A stretch of DNA of 64,000 bases from Myxococcales bacterium (lineage in GTDB: Bacteria; Myxococcota_A; Polyangia; Haliangiales; Haliangiaceae): assembly GCA_016794525.1 (NCBI GenBank), contig JAEUJY010000069.1, forward strand, positions 1 through 64,000, read 5' to 3'. This document shows, piece after piece, positions 14,880-23,401 of this stretch (positions are counted from its first letter, which is position 1; each line of letters starts with the position of its first letter). The notes under the pieces were generated by a model, which did not search any database, was not told the origin of the DNA, and was given only the letters and a program-made list of their open reading frames with translations. The position numbers and the translations under genes are program-made.

Positions 14880-15746
14880 ATGCGTTGGTCCGCGCTCGCG
14901 CTGTCGCTGCTCGCGTGCCACGGCGGGGCGACGCGCGCGCCGGTCGCCGCGCGCCAGCCAGCGCTGTGCGACGGGCTGGGCGCCGAGGCGTGCCAGGACC
15001 GGGCGCTGGCGCAGAGCGTCTGCCTGATCGAGCCCGATCACGCGAGCTGTGGGCCGCTGCGCGCCGGCGGCTGGCTCCCGGCGCCCCCACCGCCGCTGGC
15101 GTCGCTGTACGGGTGTCGGCCGGTCCTGGCGCCGCGCGCCGACATCGGGGCCACCTGGTTCTGCCTCGAGCCCGACGCGATCGCGGTGCGGGTCGGCGAC
15201 CGCTGGGACGTGTGGCCGCACGCGGCGTGGACCCGCGAGGACACGCCGGCGGTCGCCGGCTGGCGCGCCGCCGCCGCCGACGGCCGCACGCTGTGGCTGT
15301 CGGTCGCGCCGGTCGCGCCGCCCCGCGTGCACCTCGCCGACGACACCGGCCAGCTGGCGACCTGGCTCGGCGACGGCGATCCCGCGACCCGCGGCGTCGT
15401 CGCGGACGAGCGCGCCGCGCTGCCGACGCCGGCGGCGGTGTGCGCCGCCGCGCGCGCGTGCCGCGCCGCGATCCCGCGCCCGGCGGCGGCCGGCGCCGAG
15501 GACGCGCCCGTCGACGATCCGATCGCCGCCGCGGCCACGCTGCGGCAGTGCCTGGCCGCCTGGACCGACGCGTCCCACGAGCTGGAGTTCCTCGGCAGCC
15601 TGGCCCGCCCGCCGCTGGCCGCCGCGCCGCCGGCGTGCGGCGACCTGACCCGCGGCGCCGACGGCTGGCCGACGACGATCGCGCCGCCGGCGAGCTTCCG
15701 CGGCCTGCGCGGATCGGTATCCTCGACCGCATGGCAGCCCCGCTGA
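14880..15746 (+). CDS. Cys-rich lipoprotein
   Basis: Predicted 288-aa lipoprotein: the leader ends at LSLLAC. The mature part has paired cysteines (LCDGLGAEACQD, VCLIEP...SCG, GC, FC, CAAARACR, CLAA, CGD) and many Trp residues, as in a disulfide-rich extracytoplasmic protein. It starts 35 bp after the methyltransferase gene, and its last codons overlap the start of the GST gene by 16 bp, so the two are translationally linked. No known domain was recognised. Confidence 0.65.
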   Translation: MRWSALALSLLACHGGATRAPVAARQPALCDGLGAEACQDRALAQSVCLIEPDHASCGPLRAGGWLPAPPPPLASLYGCRPVLAPRADIGATWFCLEPDAIAVRVGDRWDVWPHAAWTREDTPAVAGWRAAAADGRTLWLSVAPVAPPRVHLADDTGQLATWLGDGDPATRGVVADERAALPTPAAVCAAARACRAAIPRPAAAGAEDAPVDDPIAAAATLRQCLAAWTDASHELEFLGSLARPPLAAAPPACGDLTRGADGWPTTIAPPASFRGLRGSVSSTAWQPR

Positions 15747-16375
15747 CGCTGTACGCCGAGACCGGGTGGGTGAGCCCGTGGGTGTTCCACGTGATGACCG
15801 CGCTCGAGGAGAAGCGCCTGCCGTACGAGCTCGAGCTGGTGCCGCTGCCGATCCCAGCCGAGACCAAGGCCCGGCTGCGCGCGCGCGCGCTGATCGGCAA
15901 GGTGCCGGTGCTGGCCCACGGCGAGCTGTGGCTCACCGAGTCGCTGGCGATCTCCGAGTACCTGGCCGAGACCTTCCCCGCGCCCGGCTACCCGCGGCTG
16001 TTCCCCGCCGATCTCGGCGAGCGCGCCCGCGCGCGGCAGCTCATGTCGTTCCTGCGCACCGACCTGATGGCGCTGCGCGAGGCGCGGCCGACCTCGTCGG
16101 TGTTCGGCGCCCGCGCCGGCGAGCCGCTCGGCGATCGCGCGGCGATCCAGGCCGCCGAGCTGGTCGCGATCACCGAGCACCTGCTGACGCCGGGGCGCAC
16201 GTCGCTGTTCAGCGAGTGGTCGATCGCCGACGCCGACCTGGCGCTGGCGCTGATGCGGCTGGTGGCCAACGGCGATCCGGTGCCCGACGCGGTCCGTAAC
16301 TACGCCCGCGCGCAGTGGCAGCGGCCGTCGCTGCGCGCGTTCCTCGATCGCGCGACCGCGCCGCAGCCCGCGTAG
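15731..16375 (+). CDS. yfcF: Glutathione S-transferase, YfcF type
   Basis: Predicted 214-aa GST close in pattern to E. coli YfcF. The thioredoxin-like N domain (SPWVFHVMTALEEKRLPYELE, KVPVLAHGELWLTESLAISEYL) contains the cis-Pro and the Glu-Ser pair that hold glutathione. The helical C domain keeps FLRTDLMALREARPTSSVF, FSEWSIADADLALALMRLV and YARAQWQRPS. YfcF has glutathione-dependent peroxide activity, so an antioxidant role is likely. It overlaps the end of the upstream lipoprotein gene. Confidence 0.87.
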   Translation: MAAPLTLYAETGWVSPWVFHVMTALEEKRLPYELELVPLPIPAETKARLRARALIGKVPVLAHGELWLTESLAISEYLAETFPAPGYPRLFPADLGERARARQLMSFLRTDLMALREARPTSSVFGARAGEPLGDRAAIQAAELVAITEHLLTPGRTSLFSEWSIADADLALALMRLVANGDPVPDAVRNYARAQWQRPSLRAFLDRATAPQPA

Positions 16376-16387
16376 GCGCCGCCGCGC

Positions 16388-18160
<1,773 letters not shown>

Positions 18161-18255
18161 AGCTCAGCGTAGCGCCCCGGTCCGCGGCGGGCACGATCGT
18201 CCGGGGGCGAGACGCTCGCGCGCCTGGCCCCGCTCGCCGCGCGCCGCGCGGTCGG

Positions 18256-18675
18256 TCACGCCTTCTTGGCGGCCTTGGCCTTGCGCTCGGTGCTCTTGGC
18301 CAGGTCGTACAGCTTCGGCAGCGAGAACGTGCCGAGCTTGGCGACGTAGTCCTTGTCCTTCGCGCGGCCGAGCGCCTTGATCAGCGTGTCGACCAGCTTG
18401 TCGCGGCTGCCGTAGGCCTTCTTGACCGCCTCGGTGACCGAGGCGAGGCGGAGCAGCTGCGCGTTCGAGGCCTTGGTGAGGCGCTCCTTGATCGAGCCCT
18501 CGTCGGCGCCGTCGTGGGCGAGCGAGCCGGCGATCTTGTCGACCAGCTTGTCCTTGCCGCCGAGCGCCTTCACCTTGGCGAGGGGGCCCGTGGCGGCCGG
18601 CTTGGCCTTCACGGCCTTGCCCTTGGCGGGCGTGGCGGGCTTGGCGGGAGTCTTGGTCGAGGTCTTCTGAGCCAT
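18256..18675 (-). CDS. Small basic protein with Lys/Ala-rich tails
   Basis: Predicted 139-aa protein. The first 35 residues are Ala/Lys/Pro/Thr-rich (KTPAKPATPAKGKAVKAK) and the end is KSTERKAKAAKKA, like histone H1-type tails. Between them is a helical domain with two similar halves, one around KALGGKDKLVDKIAGSL and one around KAYGSRDKLVDTLIKAL. The repeat and the tails suggest a nucleic-acid-binding or nucleoid protein, but no named family was recognised. It ends a minus-strand operon with two lipoproteins, 24 bp after the second. Confidence 0.7.
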   Translation of the reverse strand: MAQKTSTKTPAKPATPAKGKAVKAKPAATGPLAKVKALGGKDKLVDKIAGSLAHDGADEGSIKERLTKASNAQLLRLASVTEAVKKAYGSRDKLVDTLIKALGRAKDKDYVAKLGTFSLPKLYDLAKSTERKAKAAKKA

Positions 18676-18699
18676 GGTCGTGTTCCGTTCTTCGTGCGG

Positions 18700-19749
18700 C
18701 TACGGCCCCGCATCGGGTGCCGTCCCGGGACCGCCGTCGGCCGCGGGCGGGGCATCCTGTCCGCCGTCGCCACCGGTGTCAACCACCGTCAGCACGTCTT
18801 TGAACTCGGCGTCGGTGAGCTGGACCCGGAAATGAACCGTCTTCCCCTCCGCCGCCACCTTCACCTTGGCCACCACCGGGCCGAGGTTCATGGCCTGGGC
18901 GGCCATCGCCCCCAGCGCCAGCTCGCCGGTGGCGAACGTGGTCAGCGCGGTGGCGTCGGCGTCGGAGCGCATCGCGAACGCGGCGTGGGCGGCGAAGCCC
19001 TCGTGCGGATCGAGCTCGGCGTAGGCCGCCGCCGGCGCCGCCTTGACCGCGCCCTTGGTGGTGCGCACCAGCGCGTCGCCGAGATCGCCGTCCATCGCCG
19101 CGACGAACCACAGCGCCCGGGTCTGATCGACCGCCGCCAGGTACGGCGCCAGCGCGGCGGTCGCGACCTTGGGCCCGTCGCCGAGCGCGGTCTCGACCCA
19201 CGCCTCGTCGGGGCCGATCACGACGGTGTCGGCCTGGCCGAAGCCGAAGTAGACGGTGTGGCGGCCCTCGACCAGCCGGTACAGGCTGCGGGCCCCGGTC
19301 TGTTTGACCGTCACGTCGCCGCCGCCGCTGCCGACCGCCGCCTGCAGGCAGCGGGTCAGGCCCGGCTCGTCGAGCCGGCCGGTGGCAACCAGCAGCGCCC
19401 GCCGCGCGGCGCCGCTGCCGCCCGGCGCCAGCGCCAGGTGGACCTGCTTGATCTGATGGGTGACGTCGACGCCGCAGTCGGTGGCCAGGCGCTGGAAGCG
19501 CGCCGCCAGCCCGGGGTCGCGCACGAACATGTCGGCGACCGCCCGCGCGACCATGTCCGACGACGCCAGCCGGTCGACGTCGAGCCCGACCACCACCGTG
19601 GCGTCGGCCGGGATCGCGCCGAGCGCCGCCACCGGCACCGGCACGGGGGGCGGCGGCGGTGGCTTCTTCTTGTCCTTGCACCCGGCGACGCCGACCGCGA
19701 TGACCGCGGCGAGCGCCAGGCCGCGGCGGATGTGGCCGCGCCCGATCAC
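18700..19749 (-). CDS. Lipoprotein, paralogue of upstream gene
   Basis: Predicted 349-aa lipoprotein: the leader ends in VGVAGC, followed by KDKKK and a Pro run. The mature part starts IPADATVVVGLDVDRLASS and later has TRALWFVAAMDGDLGD. The neighbour upstream has the corresponding MPANSEMVIAIDFKQIRAS and GSALWFVMNG, so the two are diverged copies. Its GTG overlaps the stop of that gene by 4 bp, so they are translationally coupled. The C-terminus is Gly/Asp/Pro-rich. Location at the outer membrane or periplasmic face is inferred; the function is unknown. Confidence 0.78.
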   Translation of the reverse strand: MIGRGHIRRGLALAAVIAVGVAGCKDKKKPPPPPPVPVPVAALGAIPADATVVVGLDVDRLASSDMVARAVADMFVRDPGLAARFQRLATDCGVDVTHQIKQVHLALAPGGSGAARRALLVATGRLDEPGLTRCLQAAVGSGGGDVTVKQTGARSLYRLVEGRHTVYFGFGQADTVVIGPDEAWVETALGDGPKVATAALAPYLAAVDQTRALWFVAAMDGDLGDALVRTTKGAVKAAPAAAYAELDPHEGFAAHAAFAMRSDADATALTTFATGELALGAMAAQAMNLGPVVAKVKVAAEGKTVHFRVQLTDAEFKDVLTVVDTGGDGGQDAPPAADGGPGTAPDAGP

Positions 19750-20756
19750 AGCCCGCGCAGGGCCGCGGCCTGGGTCGCCATCGCCTCGAGCTGGGCCGAG
19801 GTGAACTTGAACGAGACGTTCACGTCCTTGCCCTTGGAGTCGATCTTCACGCCCTTGGCGTAGTCGGCGTAGGGCGTGCCCTCGATCTGGCCCATCGACA
19901 TCTGCGCCATCGCCGACACGCCGCTGGCGTCCTTCTCCTCGGCCATGCGCAGCTTGAACACGCCGTCGACGCCGCCGCCGACCCGGACCGAGCCGAAGAT
20001 CGCGACGAACTTGAACGGCATGCCGCTGCCGGCCAGCATCGACGAGCTGCCGTTCATCACGAACCACAGCGCCGAGCCGGTGTCGGTGGCATCGATCAGC
20101 GAGCTGAACGTCGCCGAGCTCATCAGGCCCTCGCCGTCCTTGGCGGCCAGCACCTTCTGCAGCGCGGCCTTGTCGGCCATCGCATCGGTGCCCGGCACTC
20201 GCTGGATCAGGATGGTGTCGTCGTCGGCGAAGATGAACCGGATCGCGTCCTTGCCCGGCTTGGCCAGCTCGACGTAGTCGCCGTCGATGGTGACGGTGCG
20301 GCCGTCGTTCTCGGCCTTCGACTTGTCGGCGGCCTTCTTGATGCAGTCGAGCACCGACGTCTTGTCGAAGCCCTTCACGAACACCGTCATCTCGTCCATC
20401 TGCTTGCCGCGACCCGCCGCCAGCGCGCCCGAGGCCTTGGCGATCGGATCCCAGCCGCACACCGTCTTGAACTCCTCGAGGCCCTTGCCGACCTGCCCCA
20501 TCACCAGGCCCTCGTACTTCTTCCACAGGTCGCTGGCGCGGATCTGCTTGAAGTCGATGGCGATGACCATCTCGGAGTTGGCGGGCATCATCGACAGCGC
20601 CCGCGACAGGCCGCCCTTGGGGGCGACCGCCGACGCGCCGGCCATGCCCTTGCCACCACCGCCCCCGCTCTTGCTGCCCTTGTCACAGGCAGCGGCGGTG
20701 AGCGCGATCATGGTCGCGAGCGCGAGTGCACCAGTACGGCGAGCCGACATCGTCAT
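19746..20756 (-). CDS. Lipoprotein, first of paralogous pair
   Basis: Predicted 336-aa lipoprotein with lipobox LTAAAC, then a Gly/Ser/Lys linker. The ATG at 20756 is chosen because GGGAGG lies 6 nt upstream; a start at 20762 would leave no spacing. The folded part contains VIAIDFKQIRASDLW, MTVFVKGFDKTSVLDCIKKAA and VRVGGGVDGVFKLRMAEEKDAS. Two cysteines (C in KTVCGWDP and LDCIKK) may be disulfide-linked. It is divergent from rnhA across 80 bp. No named family was recognised. Confidence 0.78.
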   Translation of the reverse strand: MTMSARRTGALALATMIALTAAACDKGSKSGGGGGKGMAGASAVAPKGGLSRALSMMPANSEMVIAIDFKQIRASDLWKKYEGLVMGQVGKGLEEFKTVCGWDPIAKASGALAAGRGKQMDEMTVFVKGFDKTSVLDCIKKAADKSKAENDGRTVTIDGDYVELAKPGKDAIRFIFADDDTILIQRVPGTDAMADKAALQKVLAAKDGEGLMSSATFSSLIDATDTGSALWFVMNGSSSMLAGSGMPFKFVAIFGSVRVGGGVDGVFKLRMAEEKDASGVSAMAQMSMGQIEGTPYADYAKGVKIDSKGKDVNVSFKFTSAQLEAMATQAAALRGL

Positions 20757-20769
20757 GAGCATCCTCCCA

Positions 20770-20796
20770 GGTCGGCGCGTTGTAACACGCCCGACC
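20770..20796. promoter_or_regulatory. Dyad between lipoprotein operon and rnhA
   Basis: GGTCGG (20770-20775) pairs with CCGACC (20791-20796). Between them lies a further partial symmetry around TGTAACA (20781-20787). In an 80-bp divergent intergenic region this is a candidate operator, but nothing identifies the binding protein. Confidence 0.3.
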
Positions 20797-20836
20797 ACCG
20801 CTGCAACAGCGACGCCTCGGCGGTGTATACGTCCCC

Positions 20837-21535
20837 ATGCCCTGGAAGCGCCACCGCCTGCGCGACGCCGACGTCTGGGCCGAGGTCGACGCCGCGGGCG
20901 CGCTCATCACCGACGAGGCCGGCCGGGTCGCGGTGGTCTACAAGCGCGAGCCCAACGCCAAGGTCTACCGCGCCGCCGGCCGCAACCTCGGCGCCGCCGC
21001 CGACGCGACGATCGAGCCCGACCTCGGCAGCGCCGCGCCGGCGCCCGCGGCCAAGCCCGGCGCCCACGCCAAGCCGCACGCCGCGCCGCGCGCCAAGGCC
21101 AACGCGCCGGCCAAGCTCGGCGATCGCCTGCCGGCCGACGCGGTCCACGTCTGGACCGACGGCGCGTGCACCGGCAACCCCGGGCCGGCCGGGCTCGGCG
21201 TGGTCGTGCTCGACGGCGCCGGCCGCAAGGAGCACAGCGAGTACCTGGGCCACGGCACCAACAACATCGCCGAGCTGACCGCGGTGCTGCGCGGCCTCGA
21301 CCTCGTCGGCGATCCGGCGCGGCCGGTGCTGGTCTACACCGACTCGAGCTACGCGATCGGCGTGCTGTCGATGGGCTGGAAGGCCAAGGCCAACGTCGAG
21401 CTGGTCGCCGAGATCAAGGACGCGATCCGCCGCTTCGCCGACGTGCGCTTCGTGAAGGTGCCGGGCCACGCCGGCGTGCCCGAGAACGAGCGCTGCGACG
21501 AGCTGGCCCGCACCGCGATCACCCGCCGCCGCTGA
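20837..21535 (+). CDS. rnhA: Ribonuclease HI with N-terminal extension
   Basis: Predicted 232-aa protein that cleaves RNA in RNA-DNA hybrids. The RNase H domain (about 103-228) has the catalytic set D108 (WTDGACTGNPGPAG), E146 (NNIAELTAV), D169 (YTDSSYAIG), H211 (VPGHAG) and D221 (ERCDELA). Ahead of it are about 50 residues of a small extra module (VWAEVDAAGALITDEAG, VYKREPNAKVYRAAGRNL) and a Pro/Ala/Lys linker. The extension does not look like the usual hybrid-binding domain. The enzyme is probably active. Confidence 0.93.
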   Translation: MPWKRHRLRDADVWAEVDAAGALITDEAGRVAVVYKREPNAKVYRAAGRNLGAAADATIEPDLGSAAPAPAAKPGAHAKPHAAPRAKANAPAKLGDRLPADAVHVWTDGACTGNPGPAGLGVVVLDGAGRKEHSEYLGHGTNNIAELTAVLRGLDLVGDPARPVLVYTDSSYAIGVLSMGWKAKANVELVAEIKDAIRRFADVRFVKVPGHAGVPENERCDELARTAITRRR

Positions 21536-21554
21536 CGGCGCGCGCCGCGGAAGC

Positions 21555-22745
21555 TCACCACGCGCCGGCGACGCCGAGGCCGGCGCCGTGCGGCACGCCC
21601 ATCGGCGCGAGCTGCACCATCGGCTGCTGGCGGTAGCGGCGGTCGGTGCGCATGTCGCGGGTCAGGTGCGTCGCGAGCGCGAAGCCGCCCCAGGTGCCGG
21701 CCAGCGTGATGCCAGCGGCCGCGCGCCCGAAGTCGCTGCCGCCGTCGTCGCCGCCGATCAACAGCGAGCCGCCGAACCCGGCGACGCCGCCGAGCAGCGC
21801 GCCCAGCCACACCAGCCGCGCGCGCGCCGACGACCACGTCAGATCCTTCCCCATCACCAGGCCAGCGGCGGCGCCGAGATCGAGGCCGGCGGTCATCGTG
21901 TAGAGCACGGTGTCGGCCGACACGTCGGGGTTGGCGACCACCAGGCCCAGGCCCGCCGACGCGATGCCGAGCGTGGCCAGCGTGCCGACGAAGCTCATCT
22001 GGCCGCGGGTCGGGCGCACCGTGTCGCCGTACAGCATGCCGCCGCCGGCGCCGACGGCCATGCCGACCAGCACCGACATCTGGAACGCCTCGGAGGTGTC
22101 GGCGCCGAGCGGCGACGCCAGCAAGAGGCCGTTGGCGGTGCCGATCAGGAGGCCGTTCGAGTAGCCCTCGGCCATGCCGCCGGTGATCGACCGGCCGCGG
22201 CTGCCGTAGAACGAGCCGAGGAAGCCGGCCGCCGTCGAGCCGAGGATCAGCGCGGCGCCGGCGCGGACCGAGTCGCCGTTGTTGGTGATGTCGATCAGCA
22301 CGACGCCGGCGTACAGCGAGGCCAGCGTGGTGGTCGCGACGAAGCTGGTGCGGCCGTCGGCGGGATCCTCGGCGCCGTCGTCGTGCAGCGCCGCCGCGCC
22401 GAACACCAGCCGCGCCTGCCGCGCGCCGAGCTCGTCGGCCAGCCGCGCCAGCTCGCGGGCGGCGCCGCGCAGCTCGGGATCGACCGCGGTCTCGGCGGCG
22501 GTCGCGAGCTTGGCGCGCGCGGTGGTGAAGTCGCCGGCCACCAGCGCGGCGTACCCTTCGCGGTAGGTCGCCTGCGCCGGATCCTCGACCGGTGGCGGCG
22601 CCGGATCCGCCGGCGGTGGCGCCATCACGGCCGCGCCGGCGCCGGCGGGTTGTGATGGCGATGGCTGTGACGGTTGCGCTGTGGCCATCGCGAGCCCGAC
22701 GACCAGTCCTGCGAGCACCGCCGCGATCCGAAAAACAGGTGTCAT
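21555..22745 (-). CDS. Multi-pass membrane hypothetical protein
   Basis: Predicted 396-aa protein. A signal-like segment (AAVLAGLVVGLAMATA) and a Pro/Ala linker are followed by a TPR-like helical region (about 58-112, YREGYAALVAGDFTTARAKL). Gly/Ala-rich hydrophobic segments then fill the rest (about 130-370), resembling a barrel-like or multi-helix membrane domain. No known family was recognised. The gene is convergent with rnhA and divergent from the merR gene, whose promoter lies just upstream. Confidence 0.65.
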   Translation of the reverse strand: MTPVFRIAAVLAGLVVGLAMATAQPSQPSPSQPAGAGAAVMAPPPADPAPPPVEDPAQATYREGYAALVAGDFTTARAKLATAAETAVDPELRGAARELARLADELGARQARLVFGAAALHDDGAEDPADGRTSFVATTTLASLYAGVVLIDITNNGDSVRAGAALILGSTAAGFLGSFYGSRGRSITGGMAEGYSNGLLIGTANGLLLASPLGADTSEAFQMSVLVGMAVGAGGGMLYGDTVRPTRGQMSFVGTLATLGIASAGLGLVVANPDVSADTVLYTMTAGLDLGAAAGLVMGKDLTWSSARARLVWLGALLGGVAGFGGSLLIGGDDGGSDFGRAAAGITLAGTWGGFALATHLTRDMRTDRRYRQQPMVQLAPMGVPHGAGLGVAGAW

Positions 22746-22789
22746 GTAGCGATCCTATCCCCGAGGCCAAGGCCCTGCACGATTTCGGG

Positions 22790-22818
22790 TTGACACTGTC
22801 ATATGTCAGTGTCATGTT
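22790..22818 (+). promoter_or_regulatory. MerR-type promoter with spacer dyad
   Basis: TTGACA (22790-22795) and CATGTT (22813-22818) form -35/-10-like boxes 17 bp apart. Between and over them lies a dyad, TGACACTG (22791-22798) and CAGTGTCA (22807-22814), centred on CATATG. An operator overlapping the spacer is the usual MerR layout. The predicted transcription start is about 22825-22826, on the GTG at 22826, so the mRNA may be leaderless. Confidence 0.6.
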
Positions 22819-22825
22819 GCAGTTC

Positions 22826-23401
22826 GTGTCGGACTGGACCATCGCCGAGCTGACCGAGCGCTGCGCCGAGGCGCTGGCCGATCGCGACGCGCCCGACAGC
22901 GGCCGGGTCCGCGCCGTCCCCGACGAGCGCGCCATCCGCTACTACACGACGCTCGGGCTGCTCGATCGGCCGACGTTGCGCGGCCGCACCGCGCTCTACG
23001 GTCGCCGCCACCTCGCGCAGCTGGTCGCGATCAAGCGCGAGCAAGCGCGCGGCGCGACGCTCGCCGAGATCCAGCGGACCCTGCCCACGCTCGACGACGC
23101 CGCGCTCGCCGCGCTGGCCGGCGTCGAGGTCGCCCCCGCCCCTCGCCCCACCGGGCGCGCCGAGTTCTGGCGCGCTCGCCCCGCCACCCCCGCCCCGCCC
23201 CCCGTCCCCGCCCCCGCCGCCGCCGCGTCCGCGCTGGCGCTCCGCGTCGAGCTCGAGCTCGGCGGCGGCCTCCGCCTCTCGCTCTCCCCCGACCGTCCCC
23301 TCACCGACGCCGACGTCGCCGCGCTCCACGCCGCGGCGGCGCCGCTCCTCGCCGAGCTCGCCCGTCGCCACCTCGTCACCCCCCCGGAGGCCTCGCCATG
23401 A
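22826..23401 (+). CDS. MerR family transcriptional regulator
   Basis: Predicted 191-aa regulator. The winged HTH has WTIAELTERCAE, then RAIRYYTTLGLLDRPTLRGRTALYGRRHLAQLVAIKR, a clear MerR recognition motif (about 4-75). Next come LAEIQRTLPTLDDAAL, a long Pro/Ala linker (about 110-145) and a short beta segment ending before a C-terminal helix. The start is set at the GTG at 22826 because the predicted promoter overlaps the alternative ATG at 22814. The stop overlaps the VIT/VWA gene by 4 bp, so the two are translationally coupled. Confidence 0.85.
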   Translation: MSDWTIAELTERCAEALADRDAPDSGRVRAVPDERAIRYYTTLGLLDRPTLRGRTALYGRRHLAQLVAIKREQARGATLAEIQRTLPTLDDAALAALAGVEVAPAPRPTGRAEFWRARPATPAPPPVPAPAAAASALALRVELELGGGLRLSLSPDRPLTDADVAALHAAAAPLLAELARRHLVTPPEASP

